A DNA stretch of 40,420 nucleotides. Origin: Pseudochrobactrum kiredjianiae (GTDB lineage Bacteria > Pseudomonadota > Alphaproteobacteria > Rhizobiales > Rhizobiaceae). Both the position numbers and the translations under genes were made by a program. The DNA is taken from positions 1 through 40,420 of the forward strand of contig NZ_JAUCBM010000020.1 of NCBI RefSeq assembly GCF_030362795.1, read 5' to 3'. Positions 1 through 7,383 of this stretch are shown in pieces; within the stretch, counting starts at the first letter, position 1; every line of letters starts with the position of its first letter. The notes beneath the pieces were generated by a model. It did no database searches. It was not told the origin of the DNA and was given only the letters and a program-made list of their open reading frames with translations.

Positions 1-2
1 CG

Positions 3-548
3 CAAGCTATGTGGTATGACAGTGATCTCAACTCAACCACCGCCAATCAATCGCTGATCAACGACAATAAGGGCTTCGGCTATGGTCTGAGCCTTGAAGC
101 TGGCAAACAAGTCGATTTGGATGCCAACTGGTCGTTGACACCACAGGCACAGATGGTGTGGTCATCAGTAAAGTTCGACACATTCAATGATGCATGGGGG
201 GCATCTGTCTCCAATCGTAATGGTGATAGTCTCAATGCCCGGCTTGGTCTCTCTGCGGATTACCGAAATGCTTGGGCAGCGAGCAGCGGCATGATCGCGC
301 GCTCCCATCTCTATGGCATTGTTAATCTTTATCAGGAGTTCATGAGTGGCAACAAAGTCACGGTTGCTGACATGGATTTCAGAAATGAGAATGATACGAC
401 ATGGGGTGGGATCGGTGCTGGCGGTACTTACGCATGGGCGGATGATAAATATGCGCTCTATGGTGAGGGCTCGCTTAACACCAGCCTCAGCAATTTTGCT
501 GGTAGCTATGCCGTCAAAGGCACTGTCGGGTTCAGGGTTAGATGGTAG
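3..548 (+). CDS. Autotransporter beta-barrel, C-terminal part (gene enters from left edge)
   Basis: This is the 3' end of a type V (monomeric) autotransporter gene; the reading frame is open to the left edge, so the start and passenger lie outside. The visible part of about 180 residues alternates polar and aromatic or hydrophobic residues as outer-membrane strands do, with tracts such as GYGLSLEAG, LNARLGLSADYR and YALYGEGSLNTSL. It ends in GFRVRW, the aromatic-terminated signal expected for BAM recognition. In this family the barrel anchors the protein in the outer membrane and exports the passenger. The stop lies 10 bases before an IS6-like terminal repeat. A similar kind of gene begins at 37504, but the two cannot be compared because this piece holds only the barrel end and the other stops at the barrel start. 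Confidence 0.85.
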   Translation, partial: QAMWYDSDLNSTTANQSLINDNKGFGYGLSLEAGKQVDLDANWSLTPQAQMVWSSVKFDTFNDAWGASVSNRNGDSLNARLGLSADYRNAWAASSGMIARSHLYGIVNLYQEFMSGNKVTVADMDFRNENDTTWGGIGAGGTYAWADDKYALYGEGSLNTSLSNFAGSYAVKGTVGFRVRW

Positions 549-678
549 CAATCGACGTGGATCTGTTGCAAACGTTTCGACAATAATGTGGGTGATAGCA
601 CATAGTTTGACGTACAGTCGTATTGAAGCCGTCGGTTGACTTTTAGGCAAGTTTGAACGACGTGGCTCTCCATTTGGG

Positions 679-1747
679 GTGGACTTGCCCGGAATTAGTG
701 GAGAGCCTCCGCGTGTGATTTTTTTTGTCATCGCTGCGTATGCGATTGGTGATTTATAGCCAAGGGCTGAATGTCTGCGAACCCGATTATAAAAGCCGTC
801 AATATATTCGCCAATAGCCCTTACGGTTTCTTTTCGGGTTGGGAAAACAGTGCGCCATATCGGTTCCGATTTGATGGTTTTAAATACGGTCTCGACTATA
901 GCATTATCATAGCAATTTCCTTTTCCGCTCATGGATGCAAGGATGGCGTGAGTATTGAGGAGCTCTCGATAATCGTACGCGGCATATTGGCTTTCTCTGT
1001 CGGAATGCTGAATAAGACCAGGCTTCCTCTGTCGGATTGCAATGACTTTTTGCAATGCACTGATGGCCAGATCTTGTTTCATCCGGTCACGTGCTTCCCA
1101 GCCGATAATACGGCGTGAATAAAGGTCAACAACAATGGCCAGATAAAGCCAGCCTTCTGTCGTCCATATATAACTGATATCAATGCCCCATTTCTGATTT
1201 GGTGCTTCACACGAGAAATCCTGATCCAGAAGATTTGGGGCGACAGGTTCACGATGATTACTGTCTGTTGTGCGCTTGAAAGCGTCTTTTGCCTTGCTTT
1301 CAAGCCGTTTTCGCACATCAGACGGGCTGTTCTATGCCGCCCGACCACAATCCCTTCTTCACACAATTCAATATGCATGCGTGGACTACCATAGGTTTCA
1401 CGCGACAAGGCAAAGTGATTACGGATGTGAGCCAGAATAATCATATCATCAAGCTGATGACGACTGGGAGCACGATGTTTCCAAATATAATAACCACTCA
1501 AACTGATGTCTGCAAAAGCACACAGGCGTGATAGAGACATGGTGGCCTCCTGCGCATCAATGAAAGCAAATTTCATCGACTGTTTTCTTATCCGTCTCAA
1601 CTCGAGCGAAGAAGGCCGCCGCTTTTTTAATAGCTCATGCTCCTGCCGCAACAATTCATTTTCTTTACGTAGTCGGGCAAGTTCGAGATTGATATCTTCG
1701 TGAGGGTCAGAAAGCAGAACCTTTTCTGCAAATTCGCGCTGCTTCAA
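679..1747 (-). pseudogene. IS3-family transposase, OrfA-OrfB fused in frame and then frameshifted
   Basis: The reading starts at a TTG (1747) preceded by AGGAGAAC. It gives the leucine-zipper-like end of OrfA (ELARLRKENELLRQEHELLKK region), then runs straight into OrfB (MKFAFIDAQE). The junction is an A6-G run at about 1623-1628. In related elements a longer A run separates OrfA (ending AAAFFARVE) from OrfB by a -1 shift, and here the AAAFF reading exists only in the other frame. A real frameshift follows near 1270-1290, where the frame changes from LMCENGLKARQK to FKRTTDSNHREPVAPNLL. The catalytic core remains visible: GIDISYIW with the first Asp, QHSDR with the second, and NAIVETVFKTIKSE with the Glu. 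The reading has no stop before the terminal repeat and continues into flanking DNA. OrfA's helix-turn-helix is missing. It is probably inactive. Confidence 0.8.
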
Positions 1748-1808
1748 TCGTTGTTCTCCTATCAGATAACACTAACAGAAGCTCTCCAGGTTTGCAGGGC
1801 AAGTCCAC
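679..1808 (-). mobile_element. IS3-family insertion sequence, about 1.13 kb, decayed
   Basis: Both ends carry the inverted repeat GTGGACTTGCCC (679-690, and its complement at 1797-1808), followed inward by a second matching block GGAGAG. Almost the whole element is filled by a minus-strand DDE transposase of the IS3/IS150 type. It is short for the family because only the end of OrfA is present. No direct repeat is evident immediately outside the ends (left flank TGGG, right flank TCCT). That fits insertion followed by rearrangement, since the right flank is IS6 transposase and the left flank is not its continuation. Confidence 0.8.
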
Positions 1809-2079
1809 TCCTCCCTTGCGCCTTCGTGGCGTATCTTCATCAAGATGCCAGACATCAGTGGGTGAAGGTGACTTGCGATGCAATCGTTGCAGTAAGCAAA
1901 GAGCCATGCAAGCAGCGCCATCGACGGATCGTTTCGTAAGAAACCTCAACGCCACGCTCAAGCATCATTTCTTCAATTTCACGCAGACTGAGATTAAAGC
2001 GGAAATAAAGCCAGATTGCATGCGTTACGATTGAGATTTGGAAGCGATGGTTTTTATACGTCGGGACCTGCTGTTTCAT
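1809..2079 (-). pseudogene. IS6-family transposase, N-terminal fragment
   Basis: From the start at 2079 the fragment reads NHRFQISIVTHAIWLYFRF, then LSLREIEEMMLERGVEV, then SYETIRRW. This is the N-terminal helix-turn-helix region of IS6/IS26-type transposases. After RRW the frame shifts. The next recognisable block, SPSPTDVWHLDE, carries the first catalytic Asp of the DDE core and is read in another frame near 1840-1865. The reading then meets the IS3-family element's terminal repeat at 1808. The rest of the transposase is absent, so this is a dead fragment. Confidence 0.85.
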
Positions 2080-2197
2080 GTTCCCGAAATAGAACCATGA
2101 CGTTGACGAATAATCAATGTGACAACACTGCGAAGACCCTTACAACAAGCCCGTAATGACCTGTTAATTACTAAAGATAGATAAAAAATTATAACAA

Positions 2198-2203
2198 TAT
2201 AAT
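2198..2203 (+). promoter_or_regulatory. Candidate -10 box upstream of the first island gene
   Basis: A consensus TATAAT lies 36 bases before the start at 2239, in AT-rich DNA just beyond the IS6 relic. No good -35 match is seen at 17 bases. In sequence this AT-rich, the match may be chance. Confidence 0.3.
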
Positions 2204-2238
2204 ATGGATTATATCGTGAGCTACAAAGGAAAAGAGCA

Positions 2239-3429
2239 ATGCCTGTTGCAGATAGCAATAATTCATCGGTTGATGATCTAACATATATATATGATTTAAC
2301 ATTATCACTATCAAACATAAGTGCAGAATTAAGTCCACCTTCAAGTGATTTTGCGAACTCGAATAAAATAAAGGCGACAGTATCATCTTTTTATGTTGAT
2401 GGTGGGCTACCAGCACAAAATGTAAATATTATACTTCAGATTAATCCACCAGCCAGTATTGTCACGGTTTATGATGAAGATCATGCGTTTATCAGAAGTT
2501 ATCAGGAAGGCCGATACCGTTTAAAAACAGGTGCAGATGGTAAAGCCGTTATATATTTCGCAAGCACTGGTAATATATATGAATCAATACAATTAATAGC
2601 CGAGCGGAACGCCTCATCATTATCTAAGCAGCATATAATATTTTTTGGGGATTATGCGGCCGCGCCGGCCCGTATCCCACCTCCGGTCCTTGATCTTAAT
2701 GGTAATGATCAATTGGAAATACCGACTGAATCGCCCTATTTTCAGATCACGATCCCCTCACAGACGCCGGCTATTGTAAACACAGGTCTAAATTGTGTTG
2801 TAATAACAAATACAAAGCACTTTACGAAACAGAGTTACGCCTCGGCCTTAGAGGAGGGGGTGAAGATACCATCCGCATATCTTGATACTGAAAATAATAA
2901 CGAAATTGCCTATTTTATTCAAAATAACTCAGATGGTACAACCGTAACCTCACCTAAAGTGACCTTTAAAGCCGTAGGCACGCCCTATACCCATCCGGTG
3001 CAATCTGCAGATGGCTCCCGTACTTTGCAGGCACGACCCTATCTAAACGACGGGCAAACTTCAATCACCCCTAATAATGCTAGTAATCTAAAGGTTTTCG
3101 TAGAAAATAAAGTAGAAAGCGATGGCAGGCACACATTCGAAGTAGGAGATAAAATAATATTCACGGTCTATATCAATGGTTACTTTAAAGGCAGCGATGT
3201 AAAAAAAGTAGATGTCTTTGACCTCCCCGTGATTGAAGTAAAAGAAGATAGACCAGCAAAGATAAATGTAACAATATCTAGCGATAAAATCTCAGGGTTT
3301 GGATCCAATACACATAACTCACCCGGTAGATATGAGTTGGATTATGTCGTAAAGCGCTCAAACGAAACAGATATTCCCACGCTGTATCGTCCAGTGAATT
3401 GGTTGAAAGGAAACATAGTAACCGTTTGA
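2239..3429 (+). CDS. Unrecognised 396-aa protein with Ig-like N-terminal region, paralogue of the next gene
   Basis: I do not recognise this family. The ATG follows a clear AAAGGAAAAG ribosome site. There is no signal peptide, membrane segment or barrel; the N-terminus is short and polar. Residues about 35-135 are beta-rich with an Ig-like (invasin/Big_1-like) cadence: NKIKATVSSFYV, IILQINPPAS, GADGKAVIYFAS, IIFFGDY. The second half has motifs shared with the neighbour: KIPSAYL, GTPYTHP, RPYLNDGQTSITP, YINGYFKGS, SPGRYELDYVV and the ending RPVNWLKGNI. Similarity to the protein at 3584-4792 runs end to end, so the pair arose by duplication. Base composition and codon use are far more AT-rich than the metabolic genes after 9608, which suggests transfer. 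Alternatives are a secreted effector using a non-Sec route, or a structural or adhesive component working with the YadA-like head protein at 5077. Function unknown. Confidence 0.85.
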   Translation: MPVADSNNSSVDDLTYIYDLTLSLSNISAELSPPSSDFANSNKIKATVSSFYVDGGLPAQNVNIILQINPPASIVTVYDEDHAFIRSYQEGRYRLKTGADGKAVIYFASTGNIYESIQLIAERNASSLSKQHIIFFGDYAAAPARIPPPVLDLNGNDQLEIPTESPYFQITIPSQTPAIVNTGLNCVVITNTKHFTKQSYASALEEGVKIPSAYLDTENNNEIAYFIQNNSDGTTVTSPKVTFKAVGTPYTHPVQSADGSRTLQARPYLNDGQTSITPNNASNLKVFVENKVESDGRHTFEVGDKIIFTVYINGYFKGSDVKKVDVFDLPVIEVKEDRPAKINVTISSDKISGFGSNTHNSPGRYELDYVVKRSNETDIPTLYRPVNWLKGNIVTV

Positions 3430-3583
3430 CGGCATCCAATACTAAGTTAATTTAACAAATAAATATACGCTTTCAAGTAATAGTAATTGTTTTAAGAATA
3501 GTTTGTTTACTGAATAATATGGCGCAAACGAATATAAGCAAATATTAACAAATATAAATAATTAAATATAAAAGGAATATTAA

Positions 3584-4792
3584 ATGGAAAATAATAACAC
3601 TAAGACCATTAATGATCAAGATGTTGATTATGTTTATGGAGTATCAATTAAATTTGATAAGACTGGCGTTACAACGAGCTCTTCCCCTATTAAATATGGG
3701 ACGGCTGACAAAATTAAGGCTACGATTGCTGTTGTTACACTCGTAGATAGCGTTGCTGCAGCAAATACAAAAGTAATAATGCAGATTAATCCACCTTCTG
3801 CGGATGTAACTATATTTAATAAAGATGGATCAGTTGCGGTAAATGACGATGACTTAGGGGAGGGTAAATTCTTATTCACCACTGATGGCAGCGGTCAAGT
3901 CATCGTTTATTTTGCATCAATTAACAATGGTTACCAGAACGTATCAGCTTACGTGCAGGCAGACGGGAAATCGCCTGCAGTAGAGTACGTTGTCTTCTTT
4001 GGGGATTACTCACACGCTGATACTAGCATTCCTTCGCCATCAGTAGACTTAAATGATCAGTCAGTATTAGAGATATCGCAAACCGATCCTTATTTTTACG
4101 TTGCATTAATTCAGGCTGATGCTATAGATACCACTCAGGGTAATAGCTGTGTCGCAATAGTTAATAACAAATATTTTAAGAAAATACCTTACCAGGATGC
4201 ATTGGAATCTACAGGCATGAGCATTCCATCAGCCTGGCTCTCAACTCAAGACAAAAATCAACTCGCTAACTTCATCGAAAATGATGTATCGGCCGTGGTT
4301 TTCTCCTCTCCTACATTAGAGTTCCTTGCAGAAGGAACACCGTACAATCATCCAAAGATCGATCCCGTCAACCTACCGCGCAACCTTACCTCTCGCCCCT
4401 ATTTAAATACAGGGCAGACTTCAATAACGCCAAGTAATTATTCCAATCTTTATGTTTCTATCGATAGGGCTGTAGAGCCAGGCGGTGGCTATACATACAA
4501 TCTTAATGATAAGATTAAATTCACAATGTATGTAAACGGTTTCTTTGCGGGTTCCATTCTCTCAAACGTCACTGTGTTCGATTTAAATGATTTCACAGTT
4601 AAAGCTTCGTGTCCCGACACTGTTAGTGTACAGATTCCTGCGGCAAATCTAGAAGGGTTTGGTGCAAATATCTCAAACACAGCAGGGCGCTATGATATTG
4701 ATTATGAAGTGATCCCTGCCAATGAAACTGACCCAAAGAAATATGGACGCCCGGTAAACTGGTTGAAGGGTAATATTAATACTGTGGCTTAA
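3584..4792 (+). CDS. Unrecognised 402-aa protein with Ig-like N-terminal region, second paralogue
   Basis: This is the second copy of the family seen at 2239-3429. The ATG follows AAAGGAATATTAA. It has no signal peptide and no hydrophobic span. The Ig-like portion is at residues about 38-142: DKIKATIAVVTLV, VIMQINPPSADV, SGQVIVYFAS, VVFFGDY. The conserved later blocks are CVAIVNNKYFKK, IPSAWL, GTPYNHP, RPYLNTGQTSITP, YVNGFFAGS, TAGRYDIDYEV and RPVNWLKGNI. The C-terminal part has the same strand rhythm and may be another beta-sandwich. The gene lies 154 AT-rich bases after its paralogue, long enough for its own promoter, and the YadA-like gene follows 284 bases later in the same direction. Domain assignment is by eye and the Ig-like label is an inference; no catalytic motif is visible. 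Confidence 0.85.
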   Translation: MENNNTKTINDQDVDYVYGVSIKFDKTGVTTSSSPIKYGTADKIKATIAVVTLVDSVAAANTKVIMQINPPSADVTIFNKDGSVAVNDDDLGEGKFLFTTDGSGQVIVYFASINNGYQNVSAYVQADGKSPAVEYVVFFGDYSHADTSIPSPSVDLNDQSVLEISQTDPYFYVALIQADAIDTTQGNSCVAIVNNKYFKKIPYQDALESTGMSIPSAWLSTQDKNQLANFIENDVSAVVFSSPTLEFLAEGTPYNHPKIDPVNLPRNLTSRPYLNTGQTSITPSNYSNLYVSIDRAVEPGGGYTYNLNDKIKFTMYVNGFFAGSILSNVTVFDLNDFTVKASCPDTVSVQIPAANLEGFGANISNTAGRYDIDYEVIPANETDPKKYGRPVNWLKGNINTVA

Positions 4793-4951
4793 GGTATTAT
4801 CTGGCTAAATAAATTCAACAAATCATTGTAATAATATGAAATAATGAAACTATATATATTATAAATATGGATATAATTATTACTGCAATAAATATCAATA
4901 TATGTTATATTAAGATTTATTGTTTGATTGATTAAAGTCTAATTTAATAAT

Positions 4952-4983
4952 AATTATCGGTGATATAATTGTCACTGATAATT
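4952..4983. promoter_or_regulatory. Inverted repeat upstream of the YadA-like gene
   Basis: AATTATCGGTGA (4952-4963) and TCACTGATAATT (4972-4983) pair over 12 bases with one G-T pair and an 8-base loop. It lies 160 bases after the second paralogue and 93 before the YadA-like start. It could be a regulator site or a terminator for the upstream gene, although no U-run follows. A TATACT (5029-5034) lies between it and the start at 5077. Confidence 0.4.
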
Positions 4984-5076
4984 TACTTAAGTACATGATT
5001 GCAATAGTTAAGCTTTATTAAATTTATATATACTGTATTTAGGCCGAACTGTTATTTTAATCAAAAGGATTTTGCA

Positions 5077-6372
5077 ATGAATGAAACATATTTAAGTATG
5101 AAGAATAAAGTACTAAAGGAAAAAAGAAAAGAAAATATATCAGATGAAGAATCTAACACTGCATATGGCTATGGTAGCGTGGCGTCTGGGGCGTTAAGTA
5201 CCGCATATGGCTCCCATAGTACGTCGAGTGACTCCTGTGTAGCTCTGGGTGAATCTAGCACAGCAACACAACAAAGTGTGGCGGTTGGCTCAGGTGCTAC
5301 AGCTACTGGCTTAAATAGCACAGCTATGGGTATCTGGGCGCAGGCGACAGGCGAATCCAGCTTGGCTGTAGGCAGCTTTACCTTTGCCACCAATGCGAGA
5401 AGTATTGCGATCCAGGGGTTTTCCTCGGGTGTCTCTAGCACTACAGTTGGCGGCAATACTTCAGGTGACTACAGTACTGCGTTTGGTAGTGGCAGTACGG
5501 GCAACGGCGCCAATAGCACTGCACTCGGTTACTTTGCCAAGGCCACAAATAATAGTACCGCCGCCGGTCATACTAGTGTAGCTACGGGGAATAATAGTAC
5601 AGCAATAGGTCAAGGTAGTTCAGCTACAGGATTTGATAGTACCGCCGTCGGTTATGCTAGTGTAGCTATGGGGAATGGTAGTACAGCATTAGGTCAAGGT
5701 AGTTCAGCTACAGGATGGAATAGTACATCTATTGGTCGCGGAAGTGAAGCCTTATACGATTTCAACACTGCAATAGGCTCCTCGAGTATAGCCTCGGGCC
5801 ACAATGCAACTGCAATGGGAGAAAGGAGCAATGCCGTTGGTGATTTTAGCATTGCGATCGGTCAACACAGTGGCGCTGCAAAAGAAGACGCCATCGCGAT
5901 GGGGCAAGCAGCCCTTGCTACTGGTGACCTTAGTATTGCTATAGGCAATGTCTCTGTATCCTCGGGTCATTACAGTACAGCGCTGGGCTATGATAGCACC
6001 GCATCGGGTGATAGCAGTATATCTTTGGGTCAAGATAGTTTGAGCTCGGCATCAAATAGTGTCGCGCTCGGTCAGAACAGCAAGGCCTCAAACGATTTCG
6101 CTGTTGCTATCGGTTCAATGAGTTACACTTCTCCAGCCGTTTCAACGACAGGTATAACGATTGGTAATACAGCGTATTACTTTTCTGGTGCCGTAGCAAA
6201 GGCTACGCTCAGTATCGGAAACGGTCAAGATCCGATATATAGAGCAATAACTAATATGGCTGCGGGTAGAGTAACTGAAACTTCTACTGACGCAGTGAAT
6301 GGAAGTCAGCTGAAAGCGGTTGTAAATGCCATAGAAAGAATAAATGCTCGACTTGATTCATTAATGAATTAA
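5077..6372 (+). CDS. YadA-like beta-roll head protein without signal peptide or anchor
   Basis: The 431-residue product starts at an ATG preceded by AAAGGATTTTGC. After about 30 charged residues (KNKVLKEKRKENISDEE) it consists of some two dozen repeats of about 14 residues, of the form S-x-A-x-G-x-x-S-x-A-x-G (for example NSTAIGQGSSATGFDSTAVG). These repeats fold as the left-handed parallel beta-roll of trimeric autotransporter heads. Near residue 400 comes the neck motif TDAVNGSQLKAV, then a stub of coiled coil (IERINARLDSLMN) and the stop. Ordinary YadA-family proteins have an N-terminal Sec signal, a long stalk and a four-strand C-terminal anchor; all three are missing. It could be a soluble trimer, a component secreted by another route together with the two Ig-like neighbours, or a head detached from a former adhesin. 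The beta-roll call is firm and the function is open. Confidence 0.9.
   Translation: MNETYLSMKNKVLKEKRKENISDEESNTAYGYGSVASGALSTAYGSHSTSSDSCVALGESSTATQQSVAVGSGATATGLNSTAMGIWAQATGESSLAVGSFTFATNARSIAIQGFSSGVSSTTVGGNTSGDYSTAFGSGSTGNGANSTALGYFAKATNNSTAAGHTSVATGNNSTAIGQGSSATGFDSTAVGYASVAMGNGSTALGQGSSATGWNSTSIGRGSEALYDFNTAIGSSSIASGHNATAMGERSNAVGDFSIAIGQHSGAAKEDAIAMGQAALATGDLSIAIGNVSVSSGHYSTALGYDSTASGDSSISLGQDSLSSASNSVALGQNSKASNDFAVAIGSMSYTSPAVSTTGITIGNTAYYFSGAVAKATLSIGNGQDPIYRAITNMAAGRVTETSTDAVNGSQLKAVVNAIERINARLDSLMN
5566..5733 (+). repeat. Tandem 84-bp duplication within the YadA-like head
   Basis: The segments 5566-5649 and 5650-5733 are nearly the same at DNA level, including the shared run GGTCAAGGTAGTTCAGCTAC. 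Each encodes 28 residues, two beta-roll turns. Other repeats in the gene are alike only as protein, so this looks like a recent in-frame expansion. Confidence 0.75.
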
Positions 6373-6415
6373 GTATGTTCGGGGTTTGAATTGTATTACT
6401 TATTCTAACATTTTT

Positions 6416-6448
6416 CCGTTCCCCATTTGTATTCATAAAGGGGGACGG
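6416..6448. terminator. Terminator-like inverted repeat after the YadA-like gene
   Basis: CCGTTCCCC (6416-6424) pairs with GGGGGACGG (6440-6448), with one G-T pair and a 15-base loop, 43 bases after the stop. A T-run precedes it and no strong one follows, so on the plus strand it is only a moderate candidate. Confidence 0.4.
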
Positions 6449-6490
6449 ATTAAGGGCATCCAAACCTTAACTTCGACGTAATACCAAAGG

Positions 6491-7172
6491 GGTGTTGTCG
6501 CGTTAAGCAGTTCACGGTTGCCTGCGTGCCAGCTTGGTCGTAAATTTCGGCGATGCAAACACCAATTGTCAATTTCAAGCGCCACCTTTTTGCACCGCAG
6601 ATCATTGCTCACGCCGTTTGGCTTTACCTGCGGTTCAACCTGAGCCTGCGTGAAGTTGAGGAAATGCTTCTCGAGCGTGGGATGGACGTTTCCTATGAGA
6701 CTGTCCGACGTTGGATCGCAAAGTTTGGACCTCAGATTGCTCGTAACCTACAGCGACAAGAAGGCTGCTAAGCGTCTGCTGGCAGCATTGATTAAGCGCA
6801 ATGGTTTTGTTCCGAAACGCATTGTCACCGATAAACTGCGCTCTTATGGTGCGGCAAAGGCGGATGTAGCTCCCAGCCTCGATCATTGGTCGCACAAGGG
6901 CCTCAACAACAGGGCTGAGAATAGCCACCTGCCGTTTCGAAAACGGGAACGAACCATGCTGGGGCACAGATCACCGGGAGCGTTGCAACGGTTTGTATCG
7001 ATGCATTCCGCAACCCGCAATTGCTTTTCAGTTCCATTCCATCATCCTCGCGCACAAACAATTCGCTACCTTCGTCTCGAAGTATTCGAGGTATGGAGAA
7101 TTGCAGCTTGTCTTGTCTGAAAATTCAGAACCCTGCACCAAGCTCGTCATCCAAACTTAACGTGACAACAGC
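6491..7172 (+). mobile_element. IS6-family element with internal deletion
   Basis: Terminal inverted repeats of 17 bases bound it: TGTTGTCGCGTTAAG at the left (within 6491-6507) and the complement of TGTTGTCACGTTAAG at the right (within 7156-7172), two mismatches in all. At 682 bp it is shorter than a complete IS6-type element because the middle of the transposase is missing. No 8-bp target duplication is seen. The transposase points away from the island, while the one in the left relic (2079 leftward) points the opposite way. Confidence 0.75.
6553..7120 (+). pseudogene. IS6-family transposase, deleted and frameshifted
   Basis: The first part reads PQIIAHAVWLYLRFNLSLRE, then EVEEMLLERGMDVSYETVRRW, then IAKFGPQIARN, the normal N-terminus. 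It then jumps in another frame to DKKAAKRLLAALIKRNG, FVPKRIVTDKLRSYGAAKAD and HKGLNNRAENSHLPFRKRER. The second catalytic Asp (TDKLRSYG) and the Glu (NRAEN) are present. The WHLDE block with the first Asp is gone, so a central segment was deleted near 6750. It cannot encode a working transposase. Confidence 0.85.
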
Positions 7173-7383
7173 TTTTAAACTCTTATCTGTCATTATGGTT
7201 TTTCCCCGAGTTGAGTATTCTTATTTATTCAGGCGTGTTGTCAGCAGTATAAGATATGCAGATCGCTTATTGAATTTAATAACCGCGACCTCCTTGATCG
7301 CGAAAATCAGTTGCTAAATTGTAATGTTGCGAACGATATTTGTTTACTGAAACATAGAACCCAAAAGTTCAGCGGAGATAAGT

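Larger units (their letters stand above)
559..2152 (-). mobile_element. IS6-family relic interrupted by an IS3-family element
   Basis: The right end is read from a terminal sequence whose reverse complement (GGGCTTGTTGTAAGG, ending at 2152) closely resembles the right end of the IS6 element at 8259-9145. Just inside it a minus-strand IS6 transposase N-terminus starts at 2079. At the left, GGATCTGTTGCAAA (559-572) resembles the IS6/IS26-type terminus (CTGTTGCAAA). Between them sits an IS3-family element at 679-1808. If both ends belong to one element, most of the IS6 transposase has been lost, because only about 120 bases without recognisable transposase code remain between 559 and 678. The right border is firmer than the left. 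Confidence 0.55.

Noticed and set aside
771-1118. 115-codon plus-strand frame
   Set aside because: Antisense to the IS3-family transposase core.
5169-6033. Minus-strand frames within the YadA-like gene
   Set aside because: Shadows produced by the regular repeat; the plus-strand beta-roll explains them.
5077-6372. Repeats as a CRISPR array
   Set aside because: The periodic pattern is protein-coding (14-residue turns) with variable DNA, not identical repeats with unique spacers.
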